A stretch of 64,000 nt of DNA, taken from positions 31,382-95,381 of the forward strand of contig CAYLXB010000005.1 of NCBI GenBank assembly GCA_964387495.1, written 5' to 3'. The position numbers and the translations under genes were made by a program. The notes beneath the pieces are model-generated. The model did no database searches. It saw only the letters and a list, made by a program, of their open reading frames with translations, and had not been told where the DNA came from. Within the stretch, counting starts at the first letter, position 1. The number at the start of each line of letters is the position of its first letter. This DNA is from DSXF01 sp964387495 (GTDB taxonomy: Bacteria > Chloroflexota > Anaerolineae > Anaerolineales > Villigracilaceae). This document shows positions 8,703 to 16,332 of this stretch, piece after piece.

Positions 8703-10682
8703 TTATGAGACCTCCGCAATTAATTGGCCCATTTGGGAGACATCGTAGCCAGGCAAGGCTGCCACCGCAGAACGGAAAGCCGCTTCCTGCAGCACGTCGA
8801 ACAAGGGTGACAACAGCAGAGAATGTGCATGCTCCTGCGGGATGATCAGGTCGTAGCGCTCCTGGAATAAAGGAATGAAGTCCAGGTCCAGCGCCTGTGC
8901 AGCTGCCGCAATGCCCAGGCCGCAATCGGCCCGGCTCGAAGCCACCGCCGCGGCCACGCCCAGATGGGTGTATTCCTCTTGATTGTAGCCGAGAATGTCC
9001 GCAATGGAAATCCCCTTTAAGGCCAGGTGATAGTCCAGCAAAACGCGTGTCCCGGCGCCGCGCTGCCGATTCACGTAGCGAACATCAGGCCGAATCAGGT
9101 CTTCCAAGCTTTTAAGGTGCTTTGGGTTGCCGCGCGGCACCATCAGTCCCTGCACACGCCCGACCAGCGCCACCACCTGGACCGGCACGCCCGGCAGATA
9201 TTGGGGCAGGTAGCTGAGGTTGAATTCTCCGGTCTGCGGATCAAGAAGATGTGAACCGGCAAAATGCGCCTCACCGCGCTTCAAAGCCACCAGGCCGCCC
9301 TGTGAGCCAACGTTCGCCGAGGCCAGGCGACGACCACACCCGGCCAGGAACTGCGCCAACAGGTCAAGCGTGAGGTCGTGCGAACCGATGGCAAAGATGG
9401 TACGCTCCAGATCGGGGAGGGGCCGCAGCAGGCGCACGGTCACCTGCTCCCCGGCTTCCACCCCCTGCACCCCGCGCGGCAGGACGACAAGCCCGTCTGC
9501 CCGCACCAGGGAGGTGATCACACCTGCACCGCGCGTAAGCGGTGCGGCCAGCAACTTCTCCCCCACCCGCCCGGCCACCACACGCACATAGTCATCATCC
9601 CCGGCAGGGGAGGCCAGTTTACGCGTCAAGGAGGCGGTGACCGTCTGCGGTTCAGCCGATATACGGCCCAGCCAGCGGGCGATCAGCGGTTCGACAAAGA
9701 TATCCACAGTCAGGGCAGCCGAGACGGGATAACCGGGCACACCGATGATGGGGACCTTGGTTCGCTGCGAGGAGCCTGCAGCCTCCCTTTCAATCAGGCC
9801 GAGGATCACGGGGTGTCCCGGACGAACGGCCACGCCATGCACCAGCAACTCACCCAGCTCATCCACCACACGCGCCGAAAAATCCTCCGCCCCTGCCGAG
9901 GAACCGGCATTGAGCAAAATCAGGTCGTGGTCGCGGGCGGCCTCCCGCACCCGTGCGCAGATCAGGTCGAAATCATCGGGTGTGATGGAGAAGCGGCTGG
10001 CAAGGCCGCCCATCGTGCGCACCTGGGAGGCCAGCACCAGCGAGTTGTACTCCAGAATGTCGCCACGCTTCAGTTCGGTGCCGATGGGTACCAGTTCGGT
10101 ACCCGTGGGCAGGATGGCCACCCGCGGCCGCCGGGCCACTTCAACAGTCGTATGCCCGGCTGCCGCCACCGCGCCCAGGTCCACCGCCCGCAGCACCTGG
10201 CCGGCAGCCAGTACCAGCTGGGTGGCGACAATATCCTCTCCCAGCGGGCGCACATGGCTCCAGGGCGTCACGGCCGCGCGGATGCGGATCGAAGCGGGAG
10301 AGCGAACGACGGACGAAATATTTCCACCGGCGTCAAGAGGTTCAATATTTTCAATTGGAATGACTGCGTCGAATCCATCCGGCAGGGGATCGCCGGTATC
10401 CACGTACTTGGCCTGGGTGCCCACGGCCAGCAATACCGGCGCAGAGGGCTGCGCCCCGGCAGTTTCGGAGGCCCGCACGGCAAAACCATCCATGGCCGAG
10501 GCATGGTAATGCGGTGACGAGATCTCCGCCCAGACCGGCTCAGCTAAAACGCGGCCCAGGGCGTCTTCGTCCAGGGGAATGCACTCGGTACCAATCACGC
10601 TCCACAGTCCGGCTTCATCCAAAGCCATCTCCAGCCGCGCCCGGGCTTCAGGCAGGGGAATATCATGCAAGTAAAGACTCAT
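8703..10682 (-). CDS. MoeA-like molybdopterin molybdenumtransferase fused to a periplasmic-binding-protein-like domain
   Basis: A 659-residue two-domain protein. Residues about 1-420 are MoeA: SAMDGFAVRA near the start, the MPT-binding segment ending in GSSAGAEDF, and PIIGVPGYPVSA. The C-terminal 230 residues are a PBP-like (type 2, LysR-substrate-like) domain with ANVGSQGGLVAL and RQRGAGTRVLLDYHL, as in proteins thought to sense molybdate or cofactor. MoeA inserts molybdenum into molybdopterin-AMP. The ATG at 10682 is chosen because MoeA homology begins there and a TATAAT box lies seven bases upstream, suggesting a leaderless transcript. A longer reading frame to 10769 would include the promoter. 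A second, single-domain moeA lies at 19168-20421. Confidence 0.88.
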   Translation of the reverse strand: MSLYLHDIPLPEARARLEMALDEAGLWSVIGTECIPLDEDALGRVLAEPVWAEISSPHYHASAMDGFAVRASETAGAQPSAPVLLAVGTQAKYVDTGDPLPDGFDAVIPIENIEPLDAGGNISSVVRSPASIRIRAAVTPWSHVRPLGEDIVATQLVLAAGQVLRAVDLGAVAAAGHTTVEVARRPRVAILPTGTELVPIGTELKRGDILEYNSLVLASQVRTMGGLASRFSITPDDFDLICARVREAARDHDLILLNAGSSAGAEDFSARVVDELGELLVHGVAVRPGHPVILGLIEREAAGSSQRTKVPIIGVPGYPVSAALTVDIFVEPLIARWLGRISAEPQTVTASLTRKLASPAGDDDYVRVVAGRVGEKLLAAPLTRGAGVITSLVRADGLVVLPRGVQGVEAGEQVTVRLLRPLPDLERTIFAIGSHDLTLDLLAQFLAGCGRRLASANVGSQGGLVALKRGEAHFAGSHLLDPQTGEFNLSYLPQYLPGVPVQVVALVGRVQGLMVPRGNPKHLKSLEDLIRPDVRYVNRQRGAGTRVLLDYHLALKGISIADILGYNQEEYTHLGVAAAVASSRADCGLGIAAAAQALDLDFIPLFQERYDLIIPQEHAHSLLLSPLFDVLQEAAFRSAVAALPGYDVSQMGQLIAEVS

Positions 10683-10689
10683 ATCTGGA

Positions 10690-10718
10690 ATTATATCCTG
10701 CCCACAAGACATCGGCAA
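10690..10718 (-). promoter_or_regulatory. Predicted leaderless promoter of the MoeA-PBP gene
   Basis: On the minus strand TTGCCG (10718-10713) and TATAAT (10695-10690) are separated by 17 bp. The box ends seven bases before the ATG at 10682, so transcription would start at or next to the start codon, and no clear Shine-Dalgarno sequence is available. Confidence 0.6.
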
Positions 10719-10723
10719 TGCGC

Positions 10724-10752
10724 TTGCAAAACTTCCCCCTCCCATGTACAAT
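10724..10752 (+). promoter_or_regulatory. Predicted leaderless promoter of the TIR-WD40 gene
   Basis: TTGCAA (10724-10729) and TACAAT (10747-10752) with a 17-bp spacer. The box ends nine bases before the ATG at 10762, where I see no ribosome binding site. It is back to back with the MoeA-PBP promoter, only five bases separating the two -35 elements. Confidence 0.55.
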
Positions 10753-10761
10753 TTTATCGAG

Positions 10762-13701
10762 ATGTCCAATATATTTGTTTCCTATTCCCGTAAAGACCTT
10801 GACTATACCCACCGGATTGTGGATGCCCTGGCTGCAAAAGGCCTGGATATCTGGATCGACTGGGAAGATATTCCCAAGACTGTGGACTGGAAGAACGAAA
10901 TCTTCCAGGGCATTGAAAAATCCGAGGCGGTCATCTTCCTTGCCAGCCCGGACTCGATCCAGTCGGAAGTTTGCAATGAAGAAATCGCACATGCGGCTGA
11001 CAACGGCAAACGCATCCTGCCGATCGTCATCCACCCCATCGATCCCCACATAACGCCCCCGGTGATTGCAAAACTGAACTGGATCTTCTGCCGTGAGGGT
11101 CAGGATGATCTGGATGCTGGTGTCCAGCAGACCTGGGATGCTCTGCATACAGATTTCGAATGGCTGAAGTACCATACAGCCCTGCAAGTCAAAGCCCTGG
11201 CCTGGGAACAATTGCAGGACGCCAGCCGCCTGCTCAGGGGGAAGGAACTGCACGAAGCCGAAGGAGCACTGGCAAGTGCCGGCAGCGAAAAGGACCCCCA
11301 GCCCACCAGCCTGCAGCGCCAGTTCGTCCTGGCCAGCCAGAGGGATGAAAACCGGCGCAGGAACCGCACGGTAGCCCTCTCGATCCTGGCGGGCCTGATC
11401 ATGGTAGCGTTGGGCATCTACGGGCTGATCCAGGCCAACCTGGCCAATGAAAGGGCGCGGATCGCCCTGGCGCGCCAGTTGGTGGCCCAGGCCCAATCCA
11501 CCAATGCGACCCGCAAATCAAATCAGCTTCTTGCGGTCCTGCTGGCGGCACGTTCCATGCAGATGGAATCCTCCAGCGAAGCGGCCCAGGTTCTGCTTGG
11601 CAGTTCCATCGTGCCCGCCCGCGCCAGCCTGACCCAGGATGGGACAATCAATTCGGTCAGTTTCAGCCCGGATGGGAAATATGTACTCTCCAGCGGAGGG
11701 AAAAGCCTGCGTCTGATGGAAGCCGCCGGCGGCAAAGAGGTTGCCAACATGCAGCAGGATGACACCGTATTTACCGCCGCCTTCAGCCCGGATGGCAGGT
11801 ACATCGTCTCGGGAAGCCGGGATATGCTCGTCTGCGTCTGGGAGGCTGCCAGCGGGCAGAAACTGCACTGCCAGGAACAGGATGGCAGCGTAAATGCCGT
11901 GGCCTTCAGCCCGGACGGGAAATACGTGGCCGGAGGCGGCTACAAGACCATCCGCGTCTGGAAGACGGAGACCGGTACGGAAGTAGCCCGCATAAAGTTC
12001 AACACCGGGCCGGTCGCTGCACTGGCCTACAGCCATGACGGCAAATACCTAGCCTCCGGGGATGACGAAACCGCGCGCGTCTGGGACGCCTCCACCGGCC
12101 AGGAAATTGCCCGCCGGAAGTTCGGCGAGCCGGTGCCATCCGTTGCCTTCAGCCCGGATGGAAAATACGTTGTATCGGGCAATGACAACGATGTGCGCGT
12201 CTGGGAGGCTGCCACCGAGACCGAAGTGGCTCACATGGTCCATGGCGGGGCCATTGACGCGGTTGCCTTCAGCCCGGATGGCAAATACGTACTCTCCGGG
12301 AGCATGGACAACAGCGTGCGCGTCTGGGATACGCTGACAGGGATCGAAGTTTCCCGCATGGACCAGGACGGCAGCATTTACGCCGTCGCCTTCAGCCCGG
12401 ATGGCCTGCTGGCAGCATCCGGCGGAAACGACAATACTGCCCGCGTTTGGGAGGTGTCCACAGGGAAGGAACTTGCCAGCATGCCGCATGACAGCTGGGT
12501 GGGTGCCGTGGCATTCAGCCCAGACAGCAAATATGTGGTCTCCGGCAGTGACGACCATACCGTGCGGGTCTGGCAGGTGCAGGCCGTGCCGGAGGTTGCC
12601 CGCCTGAACCAGGATAACATCGTCTTCTCGGCCAATTTCAGCCCGGACGGCAAATATGTCGTCACCGGGAGCCGCAATAAAACAGCCCGCGTCTGGGAAG
12701 TGGACAGCGGCCTGGAAATTTCCAGCATGGTGCACCGGAATGACATCAGCACCACCGCTTTCAGCCCGGATGGAAAATACGTGGTTTCCGGCAGTGATGA
12801 CAATACCGCCCGTGTTTGGGAAGCAGGCACCGGGAAGGAAATTGCCCGCCTGCCCCACGGCGATCCGGTGAAGTCGGTTGCATTCAGCCGGGACGGGAGC
12901 CGCGTGCTGACCGCCGGCGAAGACCACTCCGTCCGCCTGTGGGAAGCGGCCACCGGCAAAGAGGTCCTGCGCATGTATCACGAAGATATCGTGAACACCG
13001 CCGTCTTCAGCCCGGACGGGAATTTGATCGTCTCGGGCAGTGACGATAAAACCGCCCGCATTTGGGATGCAACCGATGGCAAGGAACTGGCCAGGATGGT
13101 CCACGCCGGGGTGGTGCTGCCGGTCGCTTTCAGCCCGGATGGGAAAACCATCGTTTCGGGCGACAACAAAGTGGCTTACGTCTGGAATGCAGCCGACGGG
13201 ACGCTGATCAACAGCCTTGTGCACAATGGCCCGGTCTACTCGGCCGTCTTCAGCCCGGACGGAGGGCGTGTGCTCACAGCCGGCGGCTACACCGCGGTGG
13301 TCTGGGACCCCTTCAGCGGGAAGGAGATCGCCCACATGACCCATGACGGGGTGGTAAACCCGGCGGCATTCAGCCCGGATGGGAAGTACGCCGTTTCAGG
13401 GGACGACAAGACCGCCCGCGTTTGGGACGCTGCCAGCGGCGTAGAACTTGCCCGGCTGACGCATGACAACTTGTTGAATTTCGTCGAGTTCAGCCCGGAC
13501 GGCAGGTATGTGCTCTCGGGCGGCTACGACAAAACCGCCCGCGTCTGGCCCTGGCGCCCGGAGGATTTGATCGCGAATGCCTGCAAGAATCTACCGCGCA
13601 ACCTGACCCCGGACGAGTGGCGGCAGTACCTGGGTGAAGCGCCTTACGAGGCAATCTGCCCCGGCCTGCCGTCCGTACTGCAGCCAGCGGCAACTCCTTA
13701 G
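10762..13701 (+). CDS. TIR domain - transmembrane - WD40 repeat protein
   Basis: A 979-residue protein. Residues 1-125 form a TIR domain starting MSNIFVSYSRKD, with the conserved SPDS segment and Glu74 at the position of the catalytic NADase glutamate of active TIR domains. A helical linker of about 70 residues follows, then a membrane helix near 203-225 (ALSILAGLIMVALGIYGLI). From about 293 to 933 I count 16 WD40 repeats, each with an FSPDGKYV-type turn and ending ARVW, enough for two beta-propellers. TIR proteins either scaffold signalling or cleave NAD+; the propeller would be the sensor or partner platform. A defence or stress-signalling role is possible but not shown. The repeat DNA is itself highly repetitive. 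It probably has a leaderless start. Confidence 0.9.
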   Translation: MSNIFVSYSRKDLDYTHRIVDALAAKGLDIWIDWEDIPKTVDWKNEIFQGIEKSEAVIFLASPDSIQSEVCNEEIAHAADNGKRILPIVIHPIDPHITPPVIAKLNWIFCREGQDDLDAGVQQTWDALHTDFEWLKYHTALQVKALAWEQLQDASRLLRGKELHEAEGALASAGSEKDPQPTSLQRQFVLASQRDENRRRNRTVALSILAGLIMVALGIYGLIQANLANERARIALARQLVAQAQSTNATRKSNQLLAVLLAARSMQMESSSEAAQVLLGSSIVPARASLTQDGTINSVSFSPDGKYVLSSGGKSLRLMEAAGGKEVANMQQDDTVFTAAFSPDGRYIVSGSRDMLVCVWEAASGQKLHCQEQDGSVNAVAFSPDGKYVAGGGYKTIRVWKTETGTEVARIKFNTGPVAALAYSHDGKYLASGDDETARVWDASTGQEIARRKFGEPVPSVAFSPDGKYVVSGNDNDVRVWEAATETEVAHMVHGGAIDAVAFSPDGKYVLSGSMDNSVRVWDTLTGIEVSRMDQDGSIYAVAFSPDGLLAASGGNDNTARVWEVSTGKELASMPHDSWVGAVAFSPDSKYVVSGSDDHTVRVWQVQAVPEVARLNQDNIVFSANFSPDGKYVVTGSRNKTARVWEVDSGLEISSMVHRNDISTTAFSPDGKYVVSGSDDNTARVWEAGTGKEIARLPHGDPVKSVAFSRDGSRVLTAGEDHSVRLWEAATGKEVLRMYHEDIVNTAVFSPDGNLIVSGSDDKTARIWDATDGKELARMVHAGVVLPVAFSPDGKTIVSGDNKVAYVWNAADGTLINSLVHNGPVYSAVFSPDGGRVLTAGGYTAVVWDPFSGKEIAHMTHDGVVNPAAFSPDGKYAVSGDDKTARVWDAASGVELARLTHDNLLNFVEFSPDGRYVLSGGYDKTARVWPWRPEDLIANACKNLPRNLTPDEWRQYLGEAPYEAICPGLPSVLQPAATP

Positions 13702-13774
13702 AAAAAAAATCCGGCGAGGGGGTGGGAAGAGGGAAGGGGATGGAATTGCCGCGGGGAACAGCGCGGCGCTGTCA

Positions 13775-13803
13775 TTGAATCCTGCTTTCATCCGTTATAT
13801 ACT
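13775..13803 (+). promoter_or_regulatory. Predicted promoter of the secreted metallo-beta-lactamase-fold gene
   Basis: TTGAAT (13775-13780) and TATACT (13798-13803) with a 17-bp spacer, followed by a leader of about 50 bases and a strong GGGAGGGTGAA before the ATG at 13860. Confidence 0.6.
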
Positions 13804-13859
13804 ACAGGGGGGATAAAAATGTTTTTTTCGATATCCAACATTTCCCACGGGAGGGTGAA

Positions 13860-16019
13860 ATGGATATTTCAATTCGAACTTCCAGAATCACCGCAGCCAG
13901 CCTCATCCTTATGCTGGTTCTCGCCAGCCAGCCGCGCCCGGCACAGGCCGCCGGCATCTGCGCCCTCTCCCCAGGGCAGGTCCTGATCAACGAAATCTTC
14001 CCCAGCCCATCTTCCTCCAACCCAGAATGGATCGAACTGTTCAACAACACCTCCGGTGAGCTGAACCTCAGTTACTGCTACCTGGACGATATTGCGGGCG
14101 GAGGCAAGGCGCCGGTTCAGATTCCCGAGGGAAATATCATCCCGCCGAACGGGTTCTGGACCTTGGATTTCAACGATTACTTCAATAACACGGGGGACGA
14201 TGTGCGCCTGCTCACGGAGGACGCCAGCACCGTCCTGGACAGCCACACCTACTCCGGCAGCGTTGCCCAAAACCACGCCCTGTACCGCATCACGGACGGC
14301 GGTACGTGGGCAACAGCAGCCACAACCTTCGCCACCAAGGGCGCCACGAACAGCGGCACCTGCGGCAGCGGCACCTGGACGGCTGGGAATCTCGAAATCC
14401 ACCATATCAACATCGGACAAGGCGATGCGACCCTGATCGTGGGCCCCGGCGGGAAATCCCTGCTGTTCGACCTGGGAGAAAGCAGCCCGCTCTCCAGCGA
14501 AAAAGCCACCCTGGCCGGCAGCTACATCCAGACCGTACTCGGCTGCCGGAGGCTCGATTACGTGGTCATCTCCCACTTTCACCTCGACCACATTGGCGCC
14601 GTTGGCCACGGCGGCCTCTGGCACCTGGTGGAAGCCCAGGGCTTCTCGGTCGAAAAAAGCCTGTTCCGGGACTACGACACTTATCTCGGCAGCACCAGCA
14701 GCACTTTCGAAGACTGGAAAACCTACATCGAAGGCGACGGCCTGGCGAAACTCCATCCACTGACAGCCCTGGAAGGCACCAGCCAGGTGAACCTGGGCAG
14801 CGGGGTAAGCTTCAATATCCTCGCCGTGGATGGCAATGGGGCCCTCAAAGCCGGCAACTTTAGCGCCGACTCGACCCCGCCCTCCGAAAACGATTACAGC
14901 GTGGGAGCCCTGCTGAGTTATGGCGATTTCGACGAATGGATCGGCGGGGACCTGGACGGCGAATTCAGCAGCGCCTCCGGCTACGCCTATCACGATATCG
15001 AACTGAGCGCCGCCCGTGAGATCGGGGATGTGGATGTTTACAAGGTCAATCACCATGCCAGTTCCCATTCCAGCAATTTCACGTTCGTCACCCAACTGGA
15101 TCCTGAAATCTCGATCGTAACCGTCGGAGACAGCAACCCCTACGGGCATCCCACCCAGGCCATCATGAACCGCCTGCTGGCGACCTCGACCGTTTACCTG
15201 ACCGAGCGCGGGGACCCTGATACGGAGATCGGAGCCGCGATCGTCGCCGGGGACATCGTCATCAAGACTGCGAATGGCAGCGGTTATACAGTCAACGGCA
15301 CCGGCTACACCGCCACCGAGCCGGCCCGCACCGATGCGGACGGGGATGGTTACTTTGCCGAAGTCGATCCCGCCGACAACGATCCCTACAAAACCCCCGC
15401 CCCGAAAGGCGGCTGTGATGCGGATTACCAGGTATGCTACACCGAACAGTTCTTCAGCGCCCGCTCGCAAGGGGCCAATGACGGCTGGGTGCTCGAATCG
15501 GCAGAAAGCAGCAACGCAGGCGGCACGTTGAACGCGGCGAACACCACCCTGCGCCTGGGGGATAATCCGGCCAAAAAGCAGTACCGCTCGATCCTCTCCT
15601 TCAGCACAGGCAGTCTGCCAAACAACGCTGTCCTCCTCAAGGTCGAACTCCACGTTCGGAAGCAGGGCATCACCGGCGGAGGCAACCCCCTGACCCTCTT
15701 CCAAGGATTCAGGGTGGACGTCAAGAACGGCTTCTTCGGCTCTGCTGCCAGCCTGGCGGCCAGTGATTTCCAAGCGAAAGCAGGCAAGAGTTTTGGCCCC
15801 TTCAGCCCCACACCGGTCAACGGCTGGTACATCCTTGACCTGACTGCCGCCAAGGGCTATGTCAACAAACTGGCGACCAACGGCGGCCTGACCCAGTTGC
15901 GCCTGCGCTTCACGCTGGATGACAACAACAACGGGCTGGCGAATTACCTCAGCCTGTACAGCGGGAACGCATCCACCGGAAACCGGCCGCAGCTGGTTAT
16001 CAAATACTATGTGCCGTAG
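13860..16019 (+). CDS. Secreted lamin-tail / metallo-beta-lactamase-fold protein with C-terminal DNRLRE-like domain
   Basis: A 719-residue exported protein. A signal peptide covers about residues 1-30, ending near AQAAG. A lamin-tail-like domain follows at 40-165 (LINEIFPSPSSSNPEWIELF). Next is a ComEC/Rec2-like metallo-beta-lactamase domain at about 175-480, with the metal motif SHFHLDHIGAVGH (HxHxDH) and later NHHASSHSS. An acidic calcium-binding-like stretch DADGDGYFAEVDPADNDP comes after it. A C-terminal domain of about 190 residues (GWVLESAESS to the end) resembles DNRLRE/CBM96-type beta-sandwiches. It is nearly repeated in the next gene. Probably an extracellular or cell-surface hydrolase; the substrate (nucleic acid or other phosphoester) is only inferred from the ComEC-like fold. 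Confidence 0.85.
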   Translation: MDISIRTSRITAASLILMLVLASQPRPAQAAGICALSPGQVLINEIFPSPSSSNPEWIELFNNTSGELNLSYCYLDDIAGGGKAPVQIPEGNIIPPNGFWTLDFNDYFNNTGDDVRLLTEDASTVLDSHTYSGSVAQNHALYRITDGGTWATAATTFATKGATNSGTCGSGTWTAGNLEIHHINIGQGDATLIVGPGGKSLLFDLGESSPLSSEKATLAGSYIQTVLGCRRLDYVVISHFHLDHIGAVGHGGLWHLVEAQGFSVEKSLFRDYDTYLGSTSSTFEDWKTYIEGDGLAKLHPLTALEGTSQVNLGSGVSFNILAVDGNGALKAGNFSADSTPPSENDYSVGALLSYGDFDEWIGGDLDGEFSSASGYAYHDIELSAAREIGDVDVYKVNHHASSHSSNFTFVTQLDPEISIVTVGDSNPYGHPTQAIMNRLLATSTVYLTERGDPDTEIGAAIVAGDIVIKTANGSGYTVNGTGYTATEPARTDADGDGYFAEVDPADNDPYKTPAPKGGCDADYQVCYTEQFFSARSQGANDGWVLESAESSNAGGTLNAANTTLRLGDNPAKKQYRSILSFSTGSLPNNAVLLKVELHVRKQGITGGGNPLTLFQGFRVDVKNGFFGSAASLAASDFQAKAGKSFGPFSPTPVNGWYILDLTAAKGYVNKLATNGGLTQLRLRFTLDDNNNGLANYLSLYSGNASTGNRPQLVIKYYVP

Positions 16020-16332
16020 GGGCAGGATGGATTACGGAAGAAACCGGAGGTGAACCGCAGCCGGTTTTCGGTCAGACAGACAGCCTGGCAAGGTTGAAAG
16101 CCAGGCTATCTGTACATAACAGATAACACTTGTATAAACTTTTCAAATTTGTAAAGTACGAAGTTTTCGATTTGCGCCATAATAATCATTGGGAAAGTGT
16201 CAGAATACTGCAGGGGATGAGCCGGAAAATGCCAAGCATTTTACACTTCCCCAGGTTCATTCATCAAAAGTGAGTGATACTTGAAAGCAGGCAACAACCG
16301 CCTGCAATGGTCAAACAGTCTGGAGGGCTTCC
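16020..16332. other. Non-coding interval with several inverted repeats (313 bp)
   Basis: Two hairpins follow the upstream gene: 16041-16047 with 16061-16067 (7 bp, then a T run; a weak terminator) and 16077-16089 with 16100-16112 (12 of 13 paired). Further on, GGGAAAGTGT at 16191-16200 pairs with ACACTTCCC at 16243-16251 with one bulge. Inside that pair, AAAATGC (16226-16232) and GCATTTT (16236-16242) form a perfect 7-bp hairpin. GCAGGC/GCCTGC at 16287-16305 is a small third one. GGAGG lies before the ATG at 16333. I see no convincing sigma-70 promoter and no gene. Confidence 0.6.
16041..16112 (+). terminator. Probable terminator hairpins after the lamin-tail/MBL gene
   Basis: AAACCGG (16041-16047) pairs with CCGGTTT (16061-16067), ending in a short T run. 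A second, longer stem (16077-16089 with 16100-16112, 10-base loop) follows but lacks a T tract. Confidence 0.45.

Noticed and set aside
12049..13344. A 431-codon minus-strand frame inside the WD40 region
   Set aside because: It is caused by repetitive WD40 codons; the translation is a repeat of the antisense of one motif.
13869..15773. A 634-codon open frame on the minus strand, opposite the lamin-tail/MBL gene
   Set aside because: It has no recognisable domain or start site and is the shadow of a GC-rich gene whose third positions are G/C; the plus-strand gene has a signal peptide and metal motifs.
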